From: an uncultured Elusimicrobiales bacterium
GTDB lineage: Bacteria; Elusimicrobiota; Elusimicrobia; Elusimicrobiales; Elusimicrobiaceae
DNA length: 64,000 nt
Direction of reading: 5' to 3'
NCBI GenBank assembly: GCA_934667625.1
Contig: CAKUMH010000006.1
Location: 58,184-122,183, forward strand
The notes under the pieces: model-generated
Databases searched by the model: none
What the model was told of the DNA's origin: nothing
The model's input: only the letters and a program-made list of their open reading frames with translations
Translations under genes and position numbers: made by a program
Shown: positions 35,073 through 44,472 of the stretch, piece by piece
Numbering within the stretch: the first letter of the stretch is position 1
Layout: each line of letters starts with the position of its first letter

Positions 35073-35921
35073 TTAGTCCAGAGGTGTCCCTGCCGGGATT
35101 TTGCTGGGCGTTAAGGGTGGCAGTGGTTTTGGGTTTACCACGCGGGGCATATAGGCTTGGTCGTTGGCGGTCCCGCCGTCCACCAAGGCCTTTCGTACGG
35201 GGCGGTTCGCCTTCTGCAGTGCTTTTTGCCGGGCTTGCCCAGCTTGTTTTTGCCGGGCTGCTTCGGCCTCTTTTTTTTCTTGTGCAATCTTTTTGTTTGC
35301 ATCGGACAAGTTTCCAACAAACGCGTAAAAAGCCTCGTCCCCCGCATAGGTGTTTATCAGCTGGTCCTTTTCAAACACAAAATAGTAGGGGGAAGGCTTT
35401 TTGTGGTTGACGTCTGCATAATTAATGCGATAGGCCTGATAGGTTTTTCCGTTTTTTTCATCTTGCAAGTTGGTAAGCGTGGACTCTTCTTCATAGCGCC
35501 GCAAAAAATCCTTTAGGTGCACCCCCAAATTCACCTGGTATTTTTGATTGACGGCTAAGACATCCTCCAAATTTGCCGCACAGGCCACAAAGGTCTGTGG
35601 GTCCTCGGCCTTAAAGAGGAATTTTCGGTAGTCCCCGTCGTCACTGCCGTAGCGCACGTAGGCGTATTCAGTTCCCTTGGGCGTACGCAGTATGTCATCC
35701 TTGGAAGACACATTAGATACGTGATACAACACAAAGGTGCGGTCCTTCCCGCGGAAGGTCCTCGTTAACTGGCGGGCATTCTTATCCCAAATAGAAACAG
35801 CTTGCGCGGCCGGGGTAGGTTCGCCGTGCATTTCAATCACAATTTCTGGTTCGTCCGCGGGCGCGGCGGATACAGGCGCCCACACGCACAAACCTGCCAA
35901 AACAAGGAGCCATTTCTTCAT
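35073..35921 (-). CDS. Secreted protein of unknown family
   Basis: About 282 residues, no family recognised. Signal peptide MKKWLLVLAGLCVWAPVSAA. The middle is beta-rich with many Lys/Asp/Tyr residues; about 205-235 is a charged Lys/Gln/Ala helix with coiled-coil character; the tail is Pro-rich (PKPLPPLTPSKIP). Start at 35921 has AAGAG at proper spacing; an ATG 6 bases earlier is possible. It follows cysK by only a few bases and shares its transcript, but nothing points to a sulfur role. Convergent with prepilin 1 three bases away, with no terminator between. Confidence 0.65.
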   Translation of the reverse strand: MKKWLLVLAGLCVWAPVSAAPADEPEIVIEMHGEPTPAAQAVSIWDKNARQLTRTFRGKDRTFVLYHVSNVSSKDDILRTPKGTEYAYVRYGSDDGDYRKFLFKAEDPQTFVACAANLEDVLAVNQKYQVNLGVHLKDFLRRYEEESTLTNLQDEKNGKTYQAYRINYADVNHKKPSPYYFVFEKDQLINTYAGDEAFYAFVGNLSDANKKIAQEKKEAEAARQKQAGQARQKALQKANRPVRKALVDGGTANDQAYMPRVVNPKPLPPLTPSKIPAGTPLD

Positions 35922-35930
35922 ATTCATCTC

Positions 35931-36842
35931 TTAGTCAAAAAGTCCGGTGCTTAGGTAACGTTCTCCGCTGTCCGGCAGCAGGGCCACAATGTATTTCCCT
36001 TTATTTTCAGGTCGCTTGCCTACTTCCAGCGCGGCCCACAAGGCAGCCCCGCCCGATACGCCGGGCAGTACACCTTCCAGCTTGCCGGCCAGGCGGGCCA
36101 TTTTCTGCGCCTCGGCCGTTTTAACTGGGATAATTTCATCAATCACTGTTTTATCCAAATTGGCGGGTACAAAATTGGCCCCAATTCCCTGTATGCCGTG
36201 CGGTCCGGCCTTTCCGGCGGACAGCAGCGGCGATTCCGCCGGTTCAACTGCTACAATTTTTACCGTGGGATTGTGGCGCTTTAAAAATTGGCCCACGCCG
36301 CTAATCGTTCCGCCTGTGCCCACGCCGGCCACAAAAATATCCACCCTTCCGTTTAAATCCTCCCAAATTTCCGGCCCGGTGGTTTTTTCGTGTGCAAGTG
36401 GGTTGTTGGGATTGTTAAATTGTCCGGGCATAAAGGCCCCCGGCGTTTCGTTCACTATTTTTACTGCGGCGCTTACAGCCCCTTGCATGCCTTCTGCTTT
36501 GGGCGTCAGCACAATTTGCGCGCCCAGGGCTTTCACCAGTTTCACGCGTTCAGCGCTCATGCTTTCCGGCATGGTTAAAATCATTTTATACCCCCGTGCG
36601 GCGGCCAAAAAGGCAAGTGCAATCCCAGTATTGCCGCTGGTGGGTTCCACAATCGTTCCGCCGGGTGCCAAACGGCCCTCTTTTTCGGCGGCGTTTAACA
36701 TAAATAACGCGGCGCGGTCCTTGACGCTAAATGGGTTAAACATTTCCAGCTTGGCCCACAGGTGAGTGGCAGTTGTGTTTAATTTTTTCAATTCTAAAAT
36801 TGGCGTATGTCCAATAGCTTGCTCCAAATTTGTCAGTTTCAT
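35931..36842 (-). CDS. cysK: Cysteine synthase (O-acetylserine sulfhydrylase)
   Basis: PLP enzyme making cysteine from O-acetylserine and sulfide. 303 residues. PLP lysine in FSVKDRAA (about 41), substrate loop EPTSGNTG, phosphate loop GVGTGGTISG and C-terminal DSGERYLST. The usual GISSGA PLP-nitrogen motif reads GVSGGA here, a mild variation. Supplies cysteine, the substrate of the NifS desulfurase also in this window. Shine-Dalgarno AGGGGG and TATAAT further upstream. Confidence 0.92.
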   Translation of the reverse strand: MKLTNLEQAIGHTPILELKKLNTTATHLWAKLEMFNPFSVKDRAALFMLNAAEKEGRLAPGGTIVEPTSGNTGIALAFLAAARGYKMILTMPESMSAERVKLVKALGAQIVLTPKAEGMQGAVSAAVKIVNETPGAFMPGQFNNPNNPLAHEKTTGPEIWEDLNGRVDIFVAGVGTGGTISGVGQFLKRHNPTVKIVAVEPAESPLLSAGKAGPHGIQGIGANFVPANLDKTVIDEIIPVKTAEAQKMARLAGKLEGVLPGVSGGAALWAALEVGKRPENKGKYIVALLPDSGERYLSTGLFD

Positions 36843-36900
36843 AGTTCCCCCTATTGTTCCCTATATTATAGGTGTTTCCGCCTGCTTTGTCAGCCGGATT

Positions 36901-36926
36901 TTAGGGCTAGGCGGATTTCTAGCCTA
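36901..36926. promoter_or_regulatory. Inverted repeat in the cysK/efflux divergent region
   Basis: TTAGGGCTAG, 8 bases, CTAGCCTAA: an imperfect dyad of 9-10 bp arms between the divergent cysK and RND operon. A possible operator for a local repressor, though no TetR or MarR gene is adjacent. A GCCCG/CGGGC hairpin follows at 36974-36990 in the efflux leader. Confidence 0.4.
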
Positions 36927-37008
36927 AAAAATGGATGGTCTGGGGAAAAAAATTTTATACAATGACAGGTAAGCCCGTCTATAGCGGGCACATTTATAGA
37001 GAGGAATT

Positions 37009-38376
37009 ATGAACAGAAAATTTGTACCGGCGGCTTTGGCCGTCTTGGGCCTGACGGCTCTGTTTGTGTGTGGTTGCGGCAAAAAAGCCGAAACCGGCGC
37101 TATGCCCGCGCCCGTTGTTAGCGCGGTGACGGTCCTTCAGCAGGATCTGCCTTGGGATATTGAATACCCCGCCCAAGTAGCAGGTTCCTTAGACATTCAA
37201 ATCCGCGCCCAAGTGGGCGGTATTTTGGAAGCCCGCCTTTACAACGAAGGCGAATATGTGGCTGAAGGCACACAGCTTTTTCAGATTAACGATAAAGAAT
37301 ATAAAGTAGCGCTGGAAAAGGCGCAAGGCGCCTTGGCACAGGCACAAGCCGAAGAACGCCGCACCCAGCGCACCTACAAACGCATGAAGGCGCTCCGGGC
37401 GGAAAATGCCGTCAGCCAACAGGATTACGACAACGCCCTTTCTGCGTATGACACTGCCAAAGCCAATGTACAGGTGGCGCAGGCGGGGGTAAGCAATGCG
37501 CAAATCAATTTGGATTACACCAAAGTTACCGCGCCCATTTCCGGCATCGCGGGCAAAGAAACGCAATCTGTAGGCAGTTTGATTTCTCCTGCGGGAGAAT
37601 CGGGCTTGCTGACCACCATGGTACAGATTGACCCCTTATATGTAAATTTCTCTATGCCCAGCCGCCAGTTTGAAAAATTGGCCGCCGGTTTTATGTCCGG
37701 CCAAATTTCCATTGGCACCGAAGACCAAAAGGATAAATTAAAAGCGGACCAATACCGTTCCGTGCGCGCGGAAGACGCGCCCATTTATGTAGAAGCGGTG
37801 CTGCCCAACGGGAAAATTTATCCGCAAAGGGGCAAAATTATTTTCTTTGACAGTTCCGAAAACGCCCAAACCTCCAGCTTGGCGATTAAGGCGGAATTTG
37901 CCAACCCCAAAAACAGCCGCGCTTTAATGCCGGGGCAGTTTGTACGTGTGCACTTAGTGGGTGCCGTGTACAAGAACGCTATTTTAATTCCTTCCTCCGC
38001 GGTACTTAATTCCGCGCAAGGCATGCTGGCTTATGTGGTGGACGCCAACAATACGGTGGTGGCGCGCCCCATTCAAGCCCAGTTGCAGGATGACATGTAT
38101 ATTGTAACCGACGGTTTGAAAGCGGGCGAACGCGTGTTAAGCGAAGGCTTGATTAAAGTGCGTGCCGGCCAGCAAGTGCAAGTGCAGATGAAGGACTTTA
38201 AAGTCCCCACCAAACAAGCGGCTGAACAGGCCCCCGCACAGGACGGCCGCACCGTGGCCGCCTTGGAAGCGGAAATTGAGGCGGATGTAACGCCCGATGC
38301 ACAAGCCGTGCCCAATGAGGCACAGCAAGAGGCTGTTCCTGCCGCAGCGCAGGACGCTCCGGCCGCTCAAAAATAG
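37009..38376 (+). CDS. RND efflux membrane fusion lipoprotein (AcrA/MexA type)
   Basis: 455 residues; lipoprotein signal with Cys in LFVCGCGKK. Barrel-sandwich halves VQIRAQVGGILEARL-type (IQIRAQVGGILEARLYNEGE) and ITAPISG-type (VTAPISGIAGKE) flank a long alpha-hairpin (about 100-165), then beta-barrel and membrane-proximal domains (ALMPGQFVRVHL). The C-terminal 60 residues are an extra Ala/Gln/Glu-rich tail, probably disordered. Bridges the inner-membrane pump and the outer-membrane channel encoded next. Shine-Dalgarno AGAGGA. Confidence 0.93.
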   Translation: MNRKFVPAALAVLGLTALFVCGCGKKAETGAMPAPVVSAVTVLQQDLPWDIEYPAQVAGSLDIQIRAQVGGILEARLYNEGEYVAEGTQLFQINDKEYKVALEKAQGALAQAQAEERRTQRTYKRMKALRAENAVSQQDYDNALSAYDTAKANVQVAQAGVSNAQINLDYTKVTAPISGIAGKETQSVGSLISPAGESGLLTTMVQIDPLYVNFSMPSRQFEKLAAGFMSGQISIGTEDQKDKLKADQYRSVRAEDAPIYVEAVLPNGKIYPQRGKIIFFDSSENAQTSSLAIKAEFANPKNSRALMPGQFVRVHLVGAVYKNAILIPSSAVLNSAQGMLAYVVDANNTVVARPIQAQLQDDMYIVTDGLKAGERVLSEGLIKVRAGQQVQVQMKDFKVPTKQAAEQAPAQDGRTVAALEAEIEADVTPDAQAVPNEAQQEAVPAAAQDAPAAQK

Positions 38377-38385
38377 GAGAAACTC

Positions 38386-41300
38386 ATGTTCTCTAAATTT
38401 TTTATTAACCGGCCAATTTTTTCAACCGTACTCTCTCTTTTAATTTCGCTCGCGGGCATCGTGTCTATCACCATGCTCCCGATTGAGCAATACCCGGATT
38501 TAACGCCGCCTACCGTAGAAGTGGCGGCCAGCTATCCCGGGGCCAGCCCGGAAGTAATTGCCAACACCGTGGCCGCGCCGATTGAACAGCAGGTAAACGG
38601 GGTGGAGGATATGCTGTATATGAACTCCACTTCCTCCTCCAACGGCGATATGAAGCTCACCATTTCGTTTAAGGTGGGCACGGACCCCGATCAGGCCATG
38701 ATCAACGTCAACAACCGCGTGCAAGGCGCCACCGCTACCTTGCCCGAGGACGTCCGCCGTTACGGTATTGAGGTAAACAAAAAATCTTCCGCTATTTTGC
38801 AGTTAATCGCTTTGTACTCGCCGACGGGCCAAAGTGATACGACCACTATTGGTAACTATGCCCTGCTTAACATTGTGGACGATTTAAAACGTATTGAAGG
38901 CGTGGGCGATGCGCAGGTTATGTCCGCCAACGACTATTCTATCCGCATTTGGATTAAGCCGGATGTCCTGTCCCAACGCGGTTTGGCGGTGAGCGACATT
39001 GTCTCCGCCGTGCAGGCACAAAACGTTCAGCGTGCCGCTGGTAAAATTGGCCAGCCGCCGTTGCCGACGCCTGTCAACCGGATGTACTCTATTATTGCAC
39101 CCGGCCGTTTGACCGATCCCAAACAGTTTGAAGATATTATCCTGCGTGCCAATGCGGACGGCACGTCCCTGCGCCTTAAAGATGTGGCGCGCGTGGAACT
39201 GGGCAGCCAAACCTATGAATTTAGTGGTAACTACAACGGCAAGCCCGCCGTGCCGATTGGGGTGTACCTCTCCCCGGGTGCAAACGCCGTGGCCACGGCC
39301 AAAGCCGTCCAAACCCGCATGGCAGAATTGGCAGCCAACTTTCCGGCCGATTTGGATATGGAATACAAAGTGGCGTACGATACCACGCTGTTCGTAAAAG
39401 CCTCTATTGAAGAGGTAATCCATACCTTAATTGAAGCCATGATCTTGGTATTTTTGGTGGTGTACCTGTTCTTAAAAGACTGGCGCGCCACGCTCATTCC
39501 GTGCTTGGCGGTGCCGGTGTCCATTATCGGTGCCTTTGCCGGGATGAAGCTCTTTGGCTTTTCCATTAACACGCTGACGCTCTTTGGTCTCGTTTTAGCC
39601 ATTGGTATGGTGGTGGACGACGCTATTGTAGTCATTGAAAACGTGGAACGTATCATGCACGAGGAAAATCTCCCCGTCAAGGATGCCACCGTTAAGGCCA
39701 TGGACGAGGTGTCCGGCCCGGTAGTGGCCATTGTGTTGGTGCTCTGCTCCGTGTTCGTGCCGGTGGCGTTTATGGGCGGCCTCACGGGTGTTATGTACCA
39801 GCAGTTTGCTATTACGATTGCCGTCTCCGTCGTCATTTCCGGTTTGGTGGCGCTCACCTTAACTCCGGCCTTGTGCGCTTTACTGCTTAAAAAGCAAACG
39901 CCGCCCACCAAAGGTTTCTTCTATCAGTTTGACCGCTTTTTTGAAAAACTGACCAAAACCTATGGCGGCTGGGTGTCTTATTTTATCCGCAAGTTTGCTG
40001 TAGCCGGGGTGATCGTGCTGGCACTCTTTTTGGGGGCATTCGGCATGTTCAAAATCGTTCCCGGCAGCTTACTGCCCGATGAAGACCAAGGTATGATTAT
40101 GGTCGCCACGCAGCTAGACCCGTCTGCTTCTCTGTCCAGTAGCGAATCCGTCGGCGCCCAGCTGGAAAAAATCATCATGCAGCAGCCCAGCGTATCGGAT
40201 GAATTAACCTTTTCCGGTTTTGATATGCTCAGCAGTACGATGAAGAGCAACTCTATTGCCTCCTTCATTAAATTGAAACCGTGGGAAGAACGCAAAACCA
40301 AAGAGCTTTCCTCCGCCGGCCTCGTAGCCAAGCTGTATGTGCTTTCGCAAATGCAGATTCCGGGCGCGGTGGTCATGCCCTTCAACCCTCCGCCCATTAT
40401 GGGTATGAGCACGACGGGCGGTTTGGAAGGTTACATTCAAAATCGCGGTTCGGGCGGCCCAGCGGAATTGCAGGCCCAGACGCAAAAGTTTATTGAAGCC
40501 GCCAAAAAACGGCCCGAACTTTCCAGCGTCAGCACCACCTTCTCGGCGGCTGTTCCGCAGTACTCCATGACGGTGGACGAAATTAAAGCCCAGGCTATGG
40601 GTGTGCCGCTGTCCTCGCTCTATTCTACCCTGCAGGGCACGTTTGGTACGACGTACGTGAACGACTTTACGTACTCGGGCCGCAGCTTTAAAGTAATGTT
40701 GCAGGCGGAAGGACAATACCGTGCCAAGCCCGAACAAATTGCGGAAGTATTTGTCCGCTCCAATTCGGGGGCGATGGTGCCGCTTTCTACCCTGGTTACG
40801 CTGACGCCCAGCTTGGGGCCGGATGTGGTGGAGCGCTTTAACGTTTTCCCGGCGGCCAAAATTTTGGCTAACCCGGCCGCTGGCTACAGCTCCGGCGACG
40901 CTATTAAAGCCGTGGAGGACACTGCTAAAGAAGTGTTAGACTCCAATTTCACGCTTGCGTGGACGGGCACCACTTACCAGGAAAAAATCTCCGGCAGTTC
41001 CTCTGCCACGGCGCTGATGTTGGGTATGCTGGTGGTATTTCTTATTTTGGCGGCCCAGTACGAAAAATGGAGCCTGCCGGTGGCGGTGTTGATGGCGGTT
41101 CCGTTTGCTATTTTCGGGGCGCTGGCCGGAACGTGGGCGCGCGGGCTTTCCAACGATATTTACTTTCAAATCGCGTTGGTGGCCTTAGTCGGGTTAGCCG
41201 CCAAAAACGCCATTTTGATTGTGGAATTTGCCGTGATGCTTAAACAGCAGGGCTACCAGACGGCACAGGCTGCCGTGCAAGCGGCCGAACTGCGCTTCCG

Positions 41301-41553
41301 CCCGATCGTTATGACGTCCCTCGCCTTTATTTTAGGGTGCGTGCCGCTCGCTATCAGCACGGGCGCCGGTGCGGCCAGCCGTCACTCTATCGGTACGGCG
41401 GTGGTGTTTGGTATGCTCGTTGCTACGGCGGTGGCTCCGTTGTTCATCCCGCTCTTCTTCTGCCTGTTTGACGGGTGGAAGAACCGTGGTTCGGTGGATG
41501 GCACAACCGTACAAGCTGAGCAAAAAACGGAAGGAAATAAGGAGAATTTATGA
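38386..41553 (+). CDS. RND multidrug efflux pump (HAE-1, AcrB/MexB type)
   Basis: Proton-driven trimeric drug exporter in the inner membrane. 1055 residues, normal. MFSKFFINRPIFSTVLSLLI is the classic N-terminus; twelve transmembrane helices and two large periplasmic loops are visible. TM4 has the proton-relay Asp pair in GMVVDDAIVVIENVER (about 411-412) and TM10 the Lys in AAKNAILIVEFA. Hydrophobic/amphiphilic efflux family; substrate unknown. 9 bases after the fusion protein gene. Confidence 0.96.
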   Translation: MFSKFFINRPIFSTVLSLLISLAGIVSITMLPIEQYPDLTPPTVEVAASYPGASPEVIANTVAAPIEQQVNGVEDMLYMNSTSSSNGDMKLTISFKVGTDPDQAMINVNNRVQGATATLPEDVRRYGIEVNKKSSAILQLIALYSPTGQSDTTTIGNYALLNIVDDLKRIEGVGDAQVMSANDYSIRIWIKPDVLSQRGLAVSDIVSAVQAQNVQRAAGKIGQPPLPTPVNRMYSIIAPGRLTDPKQFEDIILRANADGTSLRLKDVARVELGSQTYEFSGNYNGKPAVPIGVYLSPGANAVATAKAVQTRMAELAANFPADLDMEYKVAYDTTLFVKASIEEVIHTLIEAMILVFLVVYLFLKDWRATLIPCLAVPVSIIGAFAGMKLFGFSINTLTLFGLVLAIGMVVDDAIVVIENVERIMHEENLPVKDATVKAMDEVSGPVVAIVLVLCSVFVPVAFMGGLTGVMYQQFAITIAVSVVISGLVALTLTPALCALLLKKQTPPTKGFFYQFDRFFEKLTKTYGGWVSYFIRKFAVAGVIVLALFLGAFGMFKIVPGSLLPDEDQGMIMVATQLDPSASLSSSESVGAQLEKIIMQQPSVSDELTFSGFDMLSSTMKSNSIASFIKLKPWEERKTKELSSAGLVAKLYVLSQMQIPGAVVMPFNPPPIMGMSTTGGLEGYIQNRGSGGPAELQAQTQKFIEAAKKRPELSSVSTTFSAAVPQYSMTVDEIKAQAMGVPLSSLYSTLQGTFGTTYVNDFTYSGRSFKVMLQAEGQYRAKPEQIAEVFVRSNSGAMVPLSTLVTLTPSLGPDVVERFNVFPAAKILANPAAGYSSGDAIKAVEDTAKEVLDSNFTLAWTGTTYQEKISGSSSATALMLGMLVVFLILAAQYEKWSLPVAVLMAVPFAIFGALAGTWARGLSNDIYFQIALVALVGLAAKNAILIVEFAVMLKQQGYQTAQAAVQAAELRFRPIVMTSLAFILGCVPLAISTGAGAASRHSIGTAVVFGMLVATAVAPLFIPLFFCLFDGWKNRGSVDGTTVQAEQKTEGNKENL

Positions 41554-42986
41554 GAAAAATCCACATGTGTGGCCTTTTGGGCGCGGTGCTTTTGTTGGCC
41601 GGCTGCTTAATGGGGCCCAATTACAAACAGCCGGAGCTTGATTTGCCTACGGGCCAAGCGGCCGATAACTTCAGCATTTTCACCAACGCCCAATGGTGGA
41701 CGGTGTTTGACGACGAAGTGCTGAACCAATTGGAAACGGAAGCCCTGGCTTACAATAAAGATCTGCAAGCCGCCGTGGCGCGTGTGGACGAAGCGCGTGC
41801 CGCTGTAGGTATTGCCACCGCGGACCAGCTGCCCAGTCTGTCTGCTGCGGCTCAGTCGGGCCGCGCCGGAAGCAAGGCCGGGTCGGGCGAATCGCAGAGC
41901 ACGGCTAACGTATCTGTTTCTTTTGAGCTGGATTTGTGGGGCAAATACCGCCGCTTAAGTGAGGCGGCCCGTGCCCAATTGCTGGCCAGCGAGGCCGCGC
42001 GCGATACCGTGCGCTTAACGCTTACGGCCGACGTTGCCAAAAACTATTTTGCCTTGCGCATGTTGGATGCCCAGCTGGAAATTGCCCAGCGCACCTTAAA
42101 GGCGCGCCAGGAAAATGTGCGCATCTACACCAGCCGCTATAAAAACGGTTACAGCACCGAAGTGGATTTAAAGCGCGTGGAGGCCAACATGGCCAGCGTC
42201 CAAGCGCAGGAACAACAGCTGCGCTTAAAAATTTCCCAAACGGAGACGGCTCTTTCCGTCCTGGTGGGCAAATCTCCGCGGCAGATTGCGGAAGGCGCCA
42301 CGCCTCGCGGTAAAAAATTGGCGGAAATTACACTCATCCCCAACGTGCCGGAAGGGCTGCCTTCTGACCTGTTGGCCCGCCGCCCGGATGTGCGCTCTGC
42401 GGAAGGCAGTTTGATTGCCGCTAACGCCAATATCGGTGCGGCCCGTGCGGCTTACTTCCCGTCTATTCCGCTGACGGCCTCTGCCGGGTATGCAAGTGGC
42501 GCGCTAAACAATTTGTTCACAGGTTCGTCCGGCGTGTGGGCAATCGGTGGGCAGTTGCTGGCTCCTATTTTTGAGGGCGGCAAAATCCGCGCGCAAAACA
42601 AGCAGGCCGAAGCCCAATACCGCGAAATGCTCGCCACGTACGAAAAAACAGTGCAGGGCGCCTTTAAAGAAGCGCTGGACGCTCTGTCTGCCAACCGTAT
42701 CAACCGCGAAATTTTTGAATCGTACAACCAGCAGACGGTTGCTATGCAAAGAAGTTACGACCTTACCAAAAAGCAGGAAGATGCCGGCTTAATCGGGGTG
42801 ACGGATTTACTCAGCGTGGAGGAAAACCTCTTATCTGCCGAGATGAACCTGGCCTCTGCCCGCAACGACGAATTGGCCGCAGTGGTCAATTTGTCCAAGG
42901 CGCTGGGTGGCGGTTGGAACGTGCAGGACGGTTTCGGTCCGTACGAAAATTTAGTCAAAAAACAGCAGGCTGAACTGAAAAAATAA
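41550..42986 (+). CDS. Outer-membrane efflux lipoprotein (OprM/NodT family)
   Basis: 478 residues; lipobox LLAGC, then MGPNYKQPELDLP typical of OprM-like proteins. Two repeats of the TolC-type helical hairpin with DLQAAVARVDEARAAVGIA and LLARRPDVRSAEGSLIAANANIGAARAAYFP. Forms the trimeric exit duct of the pump. ATG overlaps the pump stop (ATGA) after AAGGAG. A terminator follows, closing the three-gene operon. Confidence 0.95.
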   Translation: MRKIHMCGLLGAVLLLAGCLMGPNYKQPELDLPTGQAADNFSIFTNAQWWTVFDDEVLNQLETEALAYNKDLQAAVARVDEARAAVGIATADQLPSLSAAAQSGRAGSKAGSGESQSTANVSVSFELDLWGKYRRLSEAARAQLLASEAARDTVRLTLTADVAKNYFALRMLDAQLEIAQRTLKARQENVRIYTSRYKNGYSTEVDLKRVEANMASVQAQEQQLRLKISQTETALSVLVGKSPRQIAEGATPRGKKLAEITLIPNVPEGLPSDLLARRPDVRSAEGSLIAANANIGAARAAYFPSIPLTASAGYASGALNNLFTGSSGVWAIGGQLLAPIFEGGKIRAQNKQAEAQYREMLATYEKTVQGAFKEALDALSANRINREIFESYNQQTVAMQRSYDLTKKQEDAGLIGVTDLLSVEENLLSAEMNLASARNDELAAVVNLSKALGGGWNVQDGFGPYENLVKKQQAELKK

Positions 42987-43007
42987 GAGGATCAAAAACC
43001 ACTTTTG

Positions 43008-43040
43008 CCCCGTTAGAGCTTTTGCTTTAGCGGGGTTTTT
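43008..43040 (+). terminator. Terminator of the efflux operon
   Basis: CCCCGTTAGAGC-TTTT-GCTTTAGCGGGG (12-bp stem with two G-U pairs when transcribed) then TTTTT. Confidence 0.85.
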
Positions 43041-43062
43041 ATTGGGCGCATAGGGAGAAATT

Positions 43063-43071
43063 TGCTAAAAT
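43063..43071 (+). promoter_or_regulatory. Extended -10 box of purB, 6 nt before ATG
   Basis: TGCTAAAAT, then AAAATT, then ATG; a weak TTGGGC lies 18 bp upstream. No ribosome-binding site. Confidence 0.55.
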
Positions 43072-43077
43072 AAAATT

Positions 43078-44472
43078 ATGAAGAACTCGGCGCTGTGCCC
43101 GTTGGACGGCCGCTATAGCGGCAGACTGGGCGCGCTCAGAAGTGTAATGAGCGAAGCCGCCTTTGTTGCATCCCGTGTGCGCGCGGAACTCGCTTGGTTT
43201 GAGCTGCTGTCCACGCTGCACTTTCCTCATTTTAAATCGCTTTCCGTTTCCGAAAAACAACTTTTAACAAAACTAAAATCTTTGTCCAAAGAGGATATAG
43301 AACTGGTCCGCGCGCTGGAATTTGAGGGTGCCCAAGGCATTCCGCCCACCAAGCACGACGTAAAGGCGGTGGAATACTTTTTAAAACTGCGTTTGCAGCA
43401 TACCTCTTTAAAAGACCGGCTGGAATGGCTCCATTTCGCCCTCACGAGCGAGGACATCAACAGTGCGGCCTATGCTCTTTTGTTAGCGGACGGTTTGGAA
43501 AAAGCGTTGTTGCCAACGCTGGAAAAACTGCAAAAAGCTCTTTTAAAGCTGGCCCGCAAAGAGGCCCGCTCCGTGCTCTTGGCCCGCACGCACGGACAGC
43601 CCGCCGTACCCACAACGTTTGGTAAAGAAATCCGCGTTTTTGAGGCGCGTTTGGCCCGTCAGCTGGCCGAACTCAAAACGCGCAAAATTTCCTTTAAATT
43701 CGGCGGTGCCGTGGGGAACTTCAATGCGCATACGGCGGTGTTTCCCCAAATTAATTGGCCACGCACCGTGCAAAAAATGGCCACGGCTTTTAACAAGGGC
43801 CGTAAAATAAAACTCTTCTTGTCGCCTCTTTCCACGCAGGTGGACAACCGCGACACTTACGCCGAACTGTTTGATAATTTGCGCCGCGTTCACGTCATTT
43901 TATTAGGCTTGTGCCGGGATATGTGGCAGTATATTTCTGCCGGACTGGTACAGCAGCAAACACGCGCGGGTGAGGTGGGTTCCTCCACCATGCCGCAGAA
44001 GGTCAATCCAATTGATTTTGAAAATGCCGAGGGAAACCTGCAGTTAGCCGACGCTTTGCTGGAATTCTTTGCCAACAAATTGCCGCTCTCGCGCTTGCAG
44101 CGGGACCTGTCGGACTCTACGGCCCTTCGCAATATATCCGTGGCCTTTGGCTATGCGCTTACGGCGTATTTGTCGTTACTAAAGGGGCTTGAAAAAATTT
44201 CCTTTAACCGTCAAGCGGCCCGCTGTGAACTGGCCGCCCACCCCGAGGTATTGGCGGAAGGTATCCAAACGATTTTGCGTGCAAACGGGGTAACGCACGC
44301 GTATGAACTGCTGCGCGATTTTACACGCGGCAAACAGGTAACGTCCGCCCTGTTGGGCGAATTTATTGAAAGCCTGCCCGTGGACGGGCAGGTAAAATCT
44401 AAATTGCGTGCACTTACGCCGGAAACATATGTGGGGTTGGCGGGTGCGCTTGCAGAGGGAAAAAATGATTGA
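43078..44472 (+). CDS. purB: Adenylosuccinate lyase
   Basis: Acts twice in purine synthesis, releasing fumarate from SAICAR and adenylosuccinate. 464 residues. Opens with LCPLDGRYSGRL and has LTSEDINSAAY, the catalytic His region ARTHGQPAVPTTFGKE and the signature GSSTMPQKVNPIDFENAEG, the E. coli-like PurB subtype. Probably translated from a leaderless mRNA. The stop lies 8 bases inside purA, so the two consecutive AMP-branch enzymes are coupled. Confidence 0.95.
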   Translation: MKNSALCPLDGRYSGRLGALRSVMSEAAFVASRVRAELAWFELLSTLHFPHFKSLSVSEKQLLTKLKSLSKEDIELVRALEFEGAQGIPPTKHDVKAVEYFLKLRLQHTSLKDRLEWLHFALTSEDINSAAYALLLADGLEKALLPTLEKLQKALLKLARKEARSVLLARTHGQPAVPTTFGKEIRVFEARLARQLAELKTRKISFKFGGAVGNFNAHTAVFPQINWPRTVQKMATAFNKGRKIKLFLSPLSTQVDNRDTYAELFDNLRRVHVILLGLCRDMWQYISAGLVQQQTRAGEVGSSTMPQKVNPIDFENAEGNLQLADALLEFFANKLPLSRLQRDLSDSTALRNISVAFGYALTAYLSLLKGLEKISFNRQAARCELAAHPEVLAEGIQTILRANGVTHAYELLRDFTRGKQVTSALLGEFIESLPVDGQVKSKLRALTPETYVGLAGALAEGKND